A program made the translations under genes and the position numbers. The notes beneath the pieces are model-generated. The model searched no databases. It was not told where the DNA came from and worked only from the letters and a program-made list of their open reading frames with translations. Shown here one piece after another: positions 1 to 7,011 of a stretch of DNA of 18,363 bases (positions are counted from its first letter, which is position 1; each line of letters starts with the position of its first letter). The stretch is from assembly GCA_934148985.1 (NCBI GenBank), contig CAKPDO010000032.1:1-18363 (forward strand). Reading direction: 5' to 3'. This DNA comes from an uncultured Clostridia bacterium. GTDB lineage: Bacteria > Bacillota > Clostridia > TANB77 > CAG-508.

Positions 1-44
1 TTGAAAGGAGTTTTTTGTCTACTCATCGCTGAAGCTTTCCCGAA

Positions 45-67
45 CCCCCAGACTATCTGGGGGTTTT
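45..67 (+). terminator. Rho-independent terminator of an upstream transcript
   Basis: A perfect 8-bp stem CCCCCAGA (45-52) / TCTGGGGG (56-63) with a 3-nt loop is followed by TTTT. It would end a transcript that enters from the left of the window. A short open frame runs through 1-90, but it passes through the hairpin and has no start or homology that I recognise, so I do not call it a gene. Confidence 0.75.
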
Positions 68-78
68 CTAAAAACAAT

Positions 79-260
79 AAAGGACAATGATGTGTCCTTC
101 TTTGATGAAATGGGGCAGTCGTCTGATGAAGACGAGATTTAAAAATGTTTAAAAAAGAAATGGGGGGAGTGTTAATCCCCCCATTGTCGTTGTGGTGCCA
201 AGCATGGCGTTAATCTTATAAAAGACCAGTTAAAGTTTGACGGCTTACAGGTCTTTTTTT
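79..260 (+). ncRNA. Candidate structured non-coding RNA (possibly raiA-type)
   Basis: This stretch has no convincing ORF but contains five consecutive hairpins: AAGGACA/TGTCCTT (80-86/93-99), TCGTCT/AGACGA (119-124/130-135), a perfect 10-bp stem AATGGGGGGA/TCCCCCCATT (159-168/176-185), GCCA/TGGC (197-200/205-208), and a terminator-like AAAAGACC/GGTCTTTT (220-227/250-257) ending in a run of U. Its G+C content is clearly above the surrounding intergenic DNA, which is typical of a functional RNA in an AT-rich genome. The segment around GGTGCCAAGCATGGCG reminds me of the raiA-motif RNA of Firmicutes, but that is memory, not a covariance-model hit. It does not look like a THF riboswitch controlling the fhs gene downstream. 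Confidence 0.5.
220..260 (+). terminator. Terminator-like 3' end of the candidate RNA
   Basis: An 8-bp stem AAAAGACC (220-227) / GGTCTTTT (250-257) with a 22-nt loop runs into a tract of eight T (253-260). The tract makes it a plausible intrinsic terminator, and it separates the structured region from the fhs promoter region. Confidence 0.6.
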
Positions 261-357
261 TGTTAATTATCTAATTAAGATTTGCTTTGCTAGCTAAAAT
301 TATAATAGCACATATTTTCTGAATGTTAAACTTAATAGCGCAAATTTTTTTTTAATA

Positions 358-389
358 TTGCATGATTTACTTTTTTATGGTACTATAAT
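358..389 (+). promoter_or_regulatory. Possible promoter of fhs
   Basis: A good -10 element TATAAT lies at 384-389, 27 bases before the fhs start. The only -35-like hexamer, TTGCAT at 358-363, is 20 bp away, which is longer than the usual 17, so only the -10 is convincing. The rest of 261-416 is AT-rich and I see nothing else in it. Confidence 0.35.
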
Positions 390-416
390 TTAGTAATTAA
401 AGAAGAGGGTGATAAG

Positions 417-2078
417 ATGACAGATATAGAAATAGCTAAAGAAGCAAATATTGAAAATATATCAATTATAGGAAAAAAAGCGGGATTAAAAGAAAACGAG
501 ATAGAGCAATATGGAAAATATAAAGCCAAAATAAATGAAGAAGCTTACCATAGATTAGCTGAAAAAGAAAATGGCAAACTAGTGCTAGTTACAGCGATGA
601 ATCCGACGCCATTAGGAGAGGGGAAAACGACAGTATCAATAGCAATTGCAGATGGTTTAAATAAAATAGGGGAAAAAGCAATTTTAACATTAAGAGAGCC
701 ATCACTTGGACCAGTGTTTGGAATGAAAGGTGGAGCAACAGGAGGAGGAAAAGCTCAAATTGCTCCTATGGAAGACATAAATCTTCATTTTACAGGCGAT
801 ATACATGCAATAACTTCAGCAAACAATTTGCTATCAGCAATGATAGACAATCATATATATTGGGGAAATGAATTAAAAATAAAAAAAGTTACATGGAAAA
901 GATGTCTAGATTTAAATGATAGACAATTAAGGAGTATAGAAACAGGTTTATCAGGAGAAAAGAAAATTGTACCAAGAAATGACGAGTTTTGTATAACAGT
1001 TGCTTCAGAAATAATGGCAATATTGTGTCTTGCGTCAGATATAAACGATTTGAGAAAAAGATTGGGTAATATAATAATTGGATATAATGAAGAAGAAAAT
1101 CCAGTATATGCAAAAGATTTAAAAGCTGAGGGGGCAATGACAGCATTATTAAAAGATGCTATAAATCCAAATTTGGTGCAATCTTTAGAAGGAAGCCCTT
1201 GCATAATTCATGGAGGACCTTTTGCGAATATAGCTCATGGATGTAATTCTGTAAGAGCAACAAAATTAGCGTTAAAATTAGGGGATTATGTAATTACAGA
1301 AGCGGGCTTTGGCTCAGACCTTGGTGCTGAAAAGTTTTTAGACATAAAATGTAGAAAGGCGGATTTAAAACCAAGTGTAGCTGTAATTGTTGCTACAATA
1401 AAGGCTCTTAAATATCATGGAGGAGCAAGTAAGGATGAAATTTTACAAAGAAATGATGTAGCATTAAAAAATGGAATGAATAATTTATACAAACATATAA
1501 ATAATATGAAAAATGAATTTGGAATTAATGTAATTGTAGCATTAAATAAATTTAGTACAGATTTAGATGAAGAACTTGAATTTGTAAAAAATGATTTAAA
1601 TAAAAATGACATTCAAATGAGTATAGTAGAAGGATGGGCAAAAGGCGGAAATGGAGCCATAGATATTGCTGAAAAAATAGTTCAAATTTCAAAAAATGAA
1701 ACAAATTTAAAATTTATTTATGAAGATAAAGATTCTATAAAAACGAAGATAGAAAAAGTAGCAAAAAAAATATATGGAGCAGAAAAAGTAATTTATACAG
1801 ATATTGCAAATGAAAGTATAGAAAAAATTGAAAAATTAGGAAAATCAAATTTCCCAATTTGCATTGCAAAAACACAATATTCATTATCTGATGACGCAAA
1901 AAATTTGGAATGTAAGGAAAAATTTGACATAACAGTAAGAGATGTAGAATTAAAAAATGGTGCTGAATTTATTGTAGTATATTGTGGAAAAATTATGACA
2001 ATGCCAGGACTTCCAAAGGTTCCAGCAGCAGAAGAAATTGATGTAGATGAAAATGGCGAGATTATAGGAATATTTTAA
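417..2078 (+). CDS. fhs: Formate--tetrahydrofolate ligase
   Basis: The enzyme joins formate to tetrahydrofolate using ATP, giving 10-formyl-THF for purine and one-carbon metabolism; in acetogens it belongs to the Wood-Ljungdahl methyl branch. It acts in the cytoplasm. The 553 residues match the family length of about 555. Visible signatures are the P-loop TPLGEGKTT (residues 64-72), the segment EPSLGPVFGMKGGATGGGKAQ beginning near residue 94, and the typical C-terminus MPGLPKVPAAEEIDVDENG. The start is set by GAGGGTGAT at 405-413. The gene appears monocistronic: it follows a terminator-rich region and ends 57 bases before gpr with a hairpin in between. The reading frame is intact and contains no CGG codon. 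Confidence 0.97.
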   Translation: MTDIEIAKEANIENISIIGKKAGLKENEIEQYGKYKAKINEEAYHRLAEKENGKLVLVTAMNPTPLGEGKTTVSIAIADGLNKIGEKAILTLREPSLGPVFGMKGGATGGGKAQIAPMEDINLHFTGDIHAITSANNLLSAMIDNHIYWGNELKIKKVTWKRCLDLNDRQLRSIETGLSGEKKIVPRNDEFCITVASEIMAILCLASDINDLRKRLGNIIIGYNEEENPVYAKDLKAEGAMTALLKDAINPNLVQSLEGSPCIIHGGPFANIAHGCNSVRATKLALKLGDYVITEAGFGSDLGAEKFLDIKCRKADLKPSVAVIVATIKALKYHGGASKDEILQRNDVALKNGMNNLYKHINNMKNEFGINVIVALNKFSTDLDEELEFVKNDLNKNDIQMSIVEGWAKGGNGAIDIAEKIVQISKNETNLKFIYEDKDSIKTKIEKVAKKIYGAEKVIYTDIANESIEKIEKLGKSNFPICIAKTQYSLSDDAKNLECKEKFDITVRDVELKNGAEFIVVYCGKIMTMPGLPKVPAAEEIDVDENGEIIGIF

Positions 2079-2082
2079 AAAA

Positions 2083-2113
2083 TGAATAAAAAGTTCTCTA
2101 AAAAGCAAAAATA
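2083..2113 (+). promoter_or_regulatory. Candidate forespore (sigma-F/sigma-G type) promoter of gpr
   Basis: TGAATA at 2083-2088 matches the forespore sigma-factor -35. Fifteen bases later AGCAAAAATA (2104-2113) resembles the sigma-F -10 pattern GGNRANANTR. Bacillus gpr is transcribed in the forespore, so this fits what is known. The predicted start, near 2119-2121, lies just at the ribosome binding site, giving an extremely short leader. This is a by-eye match only. Confidence 0.4.
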
Positions 2114-2135
2114 AGCTTTAAGGAGGACTTTTTTT
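2088..2135 (+). terminator. Terminator of fhs that also traps the gpr ribosome binding site
   Basis: Bases 2088-2099 (AAAAAGTTCTCT) pair with 2122-2133 (GGAGGACTTTTT) over 12 bp with two G-U pairs. An inner stem AAAGC/GCTTT (2102-2106/2115-2119) extends it, and seven T end it at 2135, directly before the gpr ATG at 2136. The Shine-Dalgarno AAGGAGG (2120-2126) lies in the 3' arm, so read-through RNA from fhs would have it masked. Confidence 0.6.
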
Positions 2136-3069
2136 ATGTATAATTTTAGAACGGATTTAGCATTAGAAAGACGAGATATATTTAGAAAAAATAATAATTT
2201 AGAAGAAATAGATGGAGTCGAGATTGAAAACAAGGAAATTGACGAAAATTTAAAAGTAACAAAAGTAAATATTACAAATCAAAATGGTGAACAAGCAATA
2301 GGAAAGCCAATTGGGAGTTATATAACCATTGATATAAAAAAATTGAGATTGGCAGAGGAAGAAGAAATTCAAAAATCAGCAGAGATTTTAGCTGAAGAGC
2401 TTAAGGAAATTATAAATAAACATATTGCACCAAAAGATGATATATTAGTGGTTGGGCTTGGAAATATGTATGTAACACCAGATTCACTGGGACCAAAGGT
2501 TGTAAATGATATAGATGTTACGCGTCATATAATAAAATATTTACCTCAATATATTGATGAAAATTCAAGGCCAGTGAGTGCAATTTCTCCTGGGGTTTTA
2601 GGAACAACAGGAATAGAAACTTTAGAAATCTTAGAGGGAGTAGTAAAAGAAATAAATCCAAAATTATTGATTGTAATTGATGCTTTGGCTTCAAGAAGTA
2701 TCGAAAGAATAAGTAGCACAATTCAGCTTTCAGATACTGGAATTGTCCCAGGTGCTGGCGTTGGAAATACTAGAAAGGAAATTTCTCAAAATACTTTAGG
2801 AATTCCTGTTATTGCAATTCGGAATTCCAACCGTTGTTGAGAGTGCGGTTCTGGTTAATGATTGTTTGGATTTGTTTATTGAAAAACTTCAAGAGGAAGC
2901 TAAATCTAATGACTATTTAAATAAGCTTAAGGAAAAGGATAATTATGAGGAAATCAAGGAGGCTCTTAATCCTAGTGATTATAATATGATTGTTACTCCT
3001 AAGGAAATTGATGAACTTATTGATAATATGACTTCTATTGTTGCAAGGGGAATTAATATGAGTTTGTAA
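2136..3069 (+). CDS. gpr: GPR germination protease, needs a +1 frameshift at 2820
   Basis: GPR is the spore endopeptidase that degrades alpha/beta-type SASPs at germination; a target is encoded at 16167. Translation starts at 2136 behind AAGGAGG. RTDLALE (residues 5-11) resembles the family's autoprocessing site, and GIVPGAGVGNTRKEIS followed by LGIPVIAI is typical of GPR. The zero frame then reads CGG (2820-2822, codon 229) and stops at TGA 2838-2840. Skipping one C at 2820 restores the conserved continuation GIPTVVESAVLVNDCLD and runs open to 3069, giving 310 residues, a normal size for clostridial GPR. The whole is 934 bases, that is 311 codons plus one base. The downstream part uses more T-ending codons than the upstream part. 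It could be a pseudogene or a sequence error, but the same lesion recurs at 16757 and 17711. Confidence 0.93.
2817..2825 (+). other. Candidate +1 frameshift site in gpr (ATT CGG AAT)
   Basis: The zero frame is GCA ATT CGG AAT TCC; the productive frame is GCA ATT (C) GGA ATT CCA. The extra base is C2820. Two palindromic GGAATTCC copies (2799-2806 and 2821-2828) flank the site and could pair with each other. I see no Shine-Dalgarno-like stimulator of the prfB type close upstream. Confidence 0.75.
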
Positions 3070-3070
3070 C

Positions 3071-3200
3071 CCAATTGGGACTGGGTCTTTTTAGTACAAT
3101 GTTCGTTTGGGACCGGTTCTTTTGTGGACATGTTTTCAAAAGAAACGGTCCAAATAGTAATAAATGAGCAATGGATAGAAAAGACCCGGTCCAAATTGGT
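3071..3200. repeat. Decayed palindromic REP-like element, four core copies
   Basis: Two forward cores (3071-3092, and 3106-3129 containing GGGACCGGTTCTTTT) and two inverted cores (3138-3155 and 3179-3199) nest into a large fold-back. The outer arms match at 19 of 21 positions. The same core occurs at 15448-15515 and 18109-18216. Such elements are often mobilised by IS200-like Y1 (RAYT) transposases in other bacteria; no transposase gene is in this window. Confidence 0.75.
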
Positions 3201-3229
3201 GCATATTTTTTTTAAAGTTGTACATAATA
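3200..3229 (+). promoter_or_regulatory. Candidate sigma-G promoter of the DUF1540 gene
   Basis: TGCATA (3200-3205) and CATAATA (3223-3229) are separated by 17 bp, a close match to the sigma-G pattern (TGNATA, CATNNTA). It lies just after the repeat element and about 40 bases before the start codon, which suggests forespore expression. Confidence 0.45.
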
Positions 3230-3270
3230 ATATAGCAAGAAATTGCAAAATAGTTTTGGAGGTAATTGAA

Positions 3271-3432
3271 ATGGATAACAAGCAAAAAATAAATTGTACA
3301 GTGCAAAGTTGCAAGTACAATAATGGTAAACAACAACTATGTGAATTAAATGCTATAATGGTAACACCAAAACAAAATGTTAATACTGGAAATCTGGATG
3401 AGTCAGAGTGTTCAAGCTACGAATGCGAGTAG
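3271..3432 (+). CDS. Small cysteine-rich DUF1540 protein
   Basis: This 53-residue protein has the DUF1540 pattern: INCTVQSCKYN (Cys9, Cys14), then LCELNAIMV (Cys24), and two more cysteines near the end (Cys47 and Cys52). The cysteine spacing suggests a small metal-binding or disulfide module; the function of the family is not known to me. The start at 3271 is chosen because of TTTTGGAGGT at 3254-3263. A longer open frame begins at 3124, but that extension translates the repeat element and is not credible. A sigma-G-like promoter upstream and gpr next door suggest a role in sporulation. A strong terminator follows. Confidence 0.85.
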   Translation: MDNKQKINCTVQSCKYNNGKQQLCELNAIMVTPKQNVNTGNLDESECSSYECE

Positions 3433-3455
3433 TAATGAAAAGATGATTTAAAAGG

Positions 3456-3496
3456 AGGCACTAAAAAAGTTTGATGAGGATTTTTTAGTGCCTTTT
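3456..3496 (+). terminator. Rho-independent terminator after the DUF1540 gene
   Basis: A perfect 13-bp stem AGGCACTAAAAAA (3456-3468) / TTTTTTAGTGCCT (3481-3493) with a 12-nt loop ends in TTTT. Confidence 0.85.
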
Positions 3497-3524
3497 GCTG
3501 TTATAGGGTACATAAAATGAATTT

Positions 3525-3563
3525 GTTACGAAAATGTTACATTAGTTTTACAATTGTATTACA
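3525..3563 (+). promoter_or_regulatory. Four 11-bp-spaced TTAC repeats, PhoP-box-like operator
   Basis: TTAC occurs at 3526, 3537, 3548 and 3559, exactly 11 bp apart. Read as hexamers they are GTTACG, GTTACA, TTTACA and ATTACA with 5-bp spacers, which matches the known PhoP-box layout of Firmicutes (direct TTNACA repeats on one helix face). The array ends 13 bases before a -35 element, a position suited to activation of the pilin-like genes. Confidence 0.55.
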
Positions 3564-3576
3564 TTGCTAAAAGCAA

Positions 3577-3605
3577 TTGAAAGCAATTATAAAATATGAT
3601 ATATT
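3577..3605 (+). promoter_or_regulatory. Sigma-A-type promoter of the pilin-like genes
   Basis: TTGAAA (3577-3582), a 17-bp spacer and TATATT (3600-3605) precede the first pilin-like gene by about 80 bases. Confidence 0.55.
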
Positions 3606-3682
3606 AAAAATAAAGTAGTATATAAATAAATACACTTATGGTTATATTTTAGGCTGACGTTTTAGAAAGGATGAAATGAACG

Positions 3683-5149
3683 ATGATAGATTATAAAAAT
3701 GAAGAAAAAGGAATAACTTTAATAGCTCTTGTAGTTACAGTGATTGTGATTTTAGTTTTGACTGGGATAAGTATAAGTATGCTATCTGGTGAGAATGGGA
3801 TATTAAAAAGAGCTACTGAGGCAAAAAGAAATACACAAATTGAAAATGAAAAAGAAGCGGTTAACATGGCGGTATTAGAAGCGGTAACGATAGGAAATGG
3901 AGAAATAACGGCTGATAATTTAAATTCAAGTTTAAAGTCATATATAGGAAAGAAAACAGAATTTACTGGAAATGGTCCATGGATTTATGAGGGAGAGCAG
4001 GGTGTATATGTTATAAATGCCAATGGAAAAGTTTATAGGGGCTGGGCAAATAAGTATGATGAAAATGGAGCTGTTGATTCTGTAACGAATGGGGAAATTA
4101 CTCTTAATGTTGGTGATTATATAAATTATGACCCGGGAACAGAGAAAACATATACATCTCCTAAGGGAACGGACCAATTAGAAGTATCAACGAAGTATTA
4201 TGTTACAAAAGATGATGATACATGGACATGTGCAGAGGCGTCAGAATATCAAAGCCTATTGGATGCTGGAAAAATTGAAAAAGGAAATGGATATGGTAAT
4301 CAAACTTATTCAACAAGTGACGCGAGTGATGTAAAATGGAAAGTGTTAGGAGCAGATGAGAAAACAGGGAAATTGCTTATTGTGGCAGCAGATGTATTAA
4401 AAAATGAAGATGGAACAAGTAAGCTAATGAGATTTAAAGGAATAACAGGATATTTATATGGAGTAGATGAATTAAATAAAATATGCAATATTTATGGAAA
4501 TGGAAAAGGTGCGACAGGTGGAAGAAGTATAACATATGATGATATAGCAAAGGTTATAGGATTAAAAAAGAAACAAAACACAAATCAATATACTTATACT
4601 TGGACACCAGAATCAATAAATAATTATGCACCATCATATGATGGCGGAGTAAATTTTTTGAGTTACTATCATGTAAAGAGAGATGAAACAACAAAACAAC
4701 CTGGAAGTATGGGTGTATTCAACTATTATAATAAAGAAAATGGAAAATGGGAGACAAGCACACAAGAATTAAAAGGATTAACTGAGACAAAGTTAATAGG
4801 AAAAGTAACTCCTGATTATATCGGATTTGAAAGTGTATCAGAGGTACAAAAAAATACAAAGGGATATAGTGTGGTTTTCAAAATTGATAGTAAAGATGAA
4901 ATAGAACAAAATACAACGCAATTTAATAGATATTGGTTGGCTTCTTTGCATTGTTATGCTGACGTTAATGGTGTATCTTATGGAATATATTATGCATATG
5001 ATAGTGGTTTTATTGATGGATATAGTGTATATAGTTCTTATGGTCGCGTACGTGACCCTATGTATGGCATACGTCCAGTGATTTCATTGAAGACAGATAT
5101 TCAATTAACAGCAAGCACAACAAATGAAAAAACGTATGAAATTAATTGA
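3683..5149 (+). CDS. Pilin-like secreted protein with C-terminal lectin-like/DUF6273-type module (copy 1)
   Basis: The 488-residue product starts with a type IV prepilin-like leader: residues 1-10 end in KG, then a 23-residue hydrophobic helix ITLIALVVTVIVILVLTG. Cleavage would be after Gly10. The usual Glu at mature position 5 is Ala here, as in many clostridial pilin-like proteins. Residues 34-165 form a stalk-like region shared with the next gene. From about residue 200 (VKWKVLGADEKTGKLLIVAADVL) to the end (YWLAS ... GIRPVISLK) it resembles DUF6273/formylglycine-enzyme or C-type-lectin-like folds. It is likely exported and surface-associated; the ligand is unknown. The start follows AGAAAGGATG. 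Transcription is probably from the promoter at 3577 with PhoP-like boxes. The last 60 residues diverge strongly from copy 2. Confidence 0.8.
   Translation: MIDYKNEEKGITLIALVVTVIVILVLTGISISMLSGENGILKRATEAKRNTQIENEKEAVNMAVLEAVTIGNGEITADNLNSSLKSYIGKKTEFTGNGPWIYEGEQGVYVINANGKVYRGWANKYDENGAVDSVTNGEITLNVGDYINYDPGTEKTYTSPKGTDQLEVSTKYYVTKDDDTWTCAEASEYQSLLDAGKIEKGNGYGNQTYSTSDASDVKWKVLGADEKTGKLLIVAADVLKNEDGTSKLMRFKGITGYLYGVDELNKICNIYGNGKGATGGRSITYDDIAKVIGLKKKQNTNQYTYTWTPESINNYAPSYDGGVNFLSYYHVKRDETTKQPGSMGVFNYYNKENGKWETSTQELKGLTETKLIGKVTPDYIGFESVSEVQKNTKGYSVVFKIDSKDEIEQNTTQFNRYWLASLHCYADVNGVSYGIYYAYDSGFIDGYSVYSSYGRVRDPMYGIRPVISLKTDIQLTASTTNEKTYEIN
3710..4177 (+). repeat. Near-identical duplicated segment, copy 1
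   Basis: These 468 bases align without gaps to 5253-5720 (offset 1543) with 17 mismatches counted by eye, about 96% identity. Most mismatches are silent and lie in the first half. Identity drops sharply right after GGAACGGACCAA, where the variable module begins. Confidence 0.9.
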
Positions 5150-5222
5150 AATGTTAGAAATTGAGAATTATTCAAAAAATAAGGATTTAGTAAAAATCAA
5201 TTGGAATTTTGAGGAGGAAAAA

Positions 5223-6704
5223 ATGAAGCTAAAAAGACTGAAGGAGAAACGAGGAATTACTTTGATAGCGCTTGTAGTTACAGTGATTGTGATTTTAGTT
5301 TTGGCTGGGATAAGTATAAGTATGCTATCTGGTGAGAATGGAATATTAAAAAGAGCTACTGAAGCAAAAAGAAGCACACAAATAGAAAATGAAAAAGAAG
5401 CAGTTAACATGGCGGTATTAGAAGCAGTAACAATAGGAAATGGAGAAATAACAGCTGATAATTTAAATTCAAGTTTGAAGTCATATATAGGAAAGAAAAC
5501 AGAATTTACTGGAAATGGTCCATGGATTTATGAGGGAGAGCAGGGTGTATATGTTATAAATGCCAATGGAAAAGTTTATAGAGGCTGGGCAAATAAGTAT
5601 GATGAGAATGGAGCTGTTGATTCTGTAACGAATGGGGAAATTACTCTTAATGTTGGTGATTATATAAATTATGACCCAGGAACAGAGAAAACATATACAT
5701 CTCCTAAGGGAACGGACCAAACCACAGAAACAGAAGTTTATTATGTAACAGGTCCAGAAGAAGAAAGAAATCCTGTATGGCCATGTAATAAAGCATCGGA
5801 ATATCAAGAATTATTAGATGCAGGAACTGTTGAGGAAGGAAATGGACACGAAGAACAAAATTATTCAACAAATGATGCCAAAAGTACTAAATGGAAAGTA
5901 TTAGAAGCAGATCAAACAACGGGTGAATTATTAATTGTGGCAGCAGATGTGTTGAAGAATGAAGATGGAACAACAAAGAAAATGTATTTTAAAGGAATAA
6001 CAGGATATTTATATGGAGTAAATGAATTGAACAGGGTATGCAGTGTATATGGAAATGGAAAAGGAGCAACTGGAGGAAGAAGTATAACATATGATGATAT
6101 AACAAATGTAATAGGACTAAAAATAGAACCAAATACAAGTGTATATGAGTATACTTGGACACATGAATCAATAAATAATTGTGCACCATCATATGATGGT
6201 GGAAAAAATTTTTTAAGTTACTACCATGTAAAAAGAGATGAAACTACAAAACAGCCTGGAAGTATAGGAATATTTAATTATTATAATTCAGAAAATGGAA
6301 AATGGGAAACAAATATACAAGAGCTAAATGGACTAACTGAAACAAAGTTGATAGGAACAATAAAGCCAAATTATGTGGGATATGGAACTATATCAGATAT
6401 ACAGAAAGCTACAAAAGGTTATAGTGTGGTTTTTAAAACGGACAAAGGAGAAGAAATAAGAACAGAAGCAATAGATGATAATAAATATTGGCTTGGTTCA
6501 TCATATTCTGGTGCCTTACAGGATTATGCACGTTATGGGATGTATTATGTGTATGCAAGTGGCTATGTCAGTGGCCATAATATGTATTACTCATTTGGAT
6601 TTGCTTATGCACCTGGGTATGGTGTACGTCCAGTGGTTTCATTAAAGCCAGATATTCAATTAACAGCGAGTACAATAAACGAAAAAACGTATGAAATTAA
6701 CTAG
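5223..6704 (+). CDS. Pilin-like secreted protein with C-terminal lectin-like/DUF6273-type module (copy 2)
   Basis: This 493-residue paralogue of the preceding gene has leader MKLKRLKEKRG, predicted cleavage after Gly11, then ITLIALVVTVIVILVLAG. The start at 5223 is chosen for the strong GAGGAGG at 5211-5217; the open frame extends up to 5124, but that would overlap the previous gene and add 33 residues absent from the paralogue. The N-terminal third is almost identical to copy 1, the middle (WKVLEADQTTGELLIVAADVL onward) is clearly homologous, and the end (YWLGSSYSGALQDYARYGMYY ...) differs at most exposed-looking positions before the shared GVRPVVSLK and tail. The two genes are 73 bases apart and probably cotranscribed. 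Together they look like alternative or cooperating surface adhesins or minor pilins. Confidence 0.8.
   Translation: MKLKRLKEKRGITLIALVVTVIVILVLAGISISMLSGENGILKRATEAKRSTQIENEKEAVNMAVLEAVTIGNGEITADNLNSSLKSYIGKKTEFTGNGPWIYEGEQGVYVINANGKVYRGWANKYDENGAVDSVTNGEITLNVGDYINYDPGTEKTYTSPKGTDQTTETEVYYVTGPEEERNPVWPCNKASEYQELLDAGTVEEGNGHEEQNYSTNDAKSTKWKVLEADQTTGELLIVAADVLKNEDGTTKKMYFKGITGYLYGVNELNRVCSVYGNGKGATGGRSITYDDITNVIGLKIEPNTSVYEYTWTHESINNCAPSYDGGKNFLSYYHVKRDETTKQPGSIGIFNYYNSENGKWETNIQELNGLTETKLIGTIKPNYVGYGTISDIQKATKGYSVVFKTDKGEEIRTEAIDDNKYWLGSSYSGALQDYARYGMYYVYASGYVSGHNMYYSFGFAYAPGYGVRPVVSLKPDIQLTASTINEKTYEIN
5253..5720 (+). repeat. Near-identical duplicated segment, copy 2
   Basis: This is the partner of 3710-4177. 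The abrupt loss of identity at 5720 suggests recent duplication or gene conversion restricted to the leader and stalk part. Confidence 0.9.
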
Positions 6705-6783
6705 GAGATATTGGATAATGTCAATAATGTTAAATAAAAAAATGCCCAAAGGTGAAATATGCGTAATATTAACGCTCAAGAAT

Positions 6784-6823
6784 ATAACCCATAAGATAAA
6801 AATTAGTTTATCTTATGGGTTAT
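6784..6823. terminator. Long hairpin after the pilin-like genes
   Basis: A perfect 17-bp stem (6784-6800 pairing with 6807-6823, core AACCCATAAGATAAA) with a 6-nt loop lies 80 bases after the stop codon. The following bases are AT-rich but not a pure T run, so it may act as a terminator or as an mRNA 3' stabiliser. Confidence 0.55.
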
Positions 6824-6896
6824 TGAATTATATATTTACAAAAAAATAATAAAAGTTACAAGATTTTTTAAACGTTGAATTGAAAATTATAATAAA

Positions 6897-6974
6897 AACG
6901 TGAAAAAAATACACAGAAAAACATAAAAAAACGTGAAAAAATGCATTGAAAAATCTTCGAAAAACGTGAAAAAA
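6897..6974 (+). repeat. Three AACGTGAAAAAA repeats phased at 33 bp
   Basis: The 12-mer AACGTGAAAAAA occurs at 6897, 6930 and 6963, exactly 33 bp (three helical turns) apart, with degenerate filler between. The last copy ends two bases before a consensus -35. Phased A-tracts suggest bent DNA or an UP/activator region. Confidence 0.75.
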
Positions 6975-6976
6975 AT

Positions 6977-7005
6977 TTGACATAGCTAACAAGACACAGT
7001 AAAAT
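6977..7005 (+). promoter_or_regulatory. Strong sigma-A promoter of an unknown transcript
   Basis: A consensus TTGACA (6977-6982), 17 bp, TAAAAT (7000-7005). No recognisable gene follows for 265 bases, so the product is a small RNA, a small peptide, or a long leader for the gene at 7271. Confidence 0.65.
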
Positions 7006-7011
7006 AAAGGA

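Noticed and set aside
1..90. Open frame running from base 1 through the first terminator
   Set aside because: It has no start in the window, reads through a clear terminator hairpin and resembles nothing I know.
68..416. THF riboswitch controlling fhs
   Set aside because: The hairpins and conserved bases do not fit the THF riboswitch pattern, and the structured part ends in a terminator about 160 bases before fhs.
2136..3069. gpr (and likewise the HAD gene and pgsA) as ordinary pseudogenes
   Set aside because: Each has one lesion only, the same base in the same codon context, and both halves remain fully conserved; independent decay would not produce this.
3124..3270. N-terminal extension of the DUF1540 gene from an ATG at 3124
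   Set aside because: It translates the palindromic repeat and has no ribosome binding site; the ATG at 3271 has a strong one and matches the family start.
4815..4830. Other TCGG sites (for example ATC GGA here and ATC GGT in pgsA) as further frameshift points
   Set aside because: CGG is out of phase there and the reading frame continues normally on both sides.
5124..5222. Upstream start for the second pilin-like gene
   Set aside because: It would overlap the previous gene and put 33 residues before the prepilin leader; the ATG at 5223 has GAGGAGG and gives a proper short leader.
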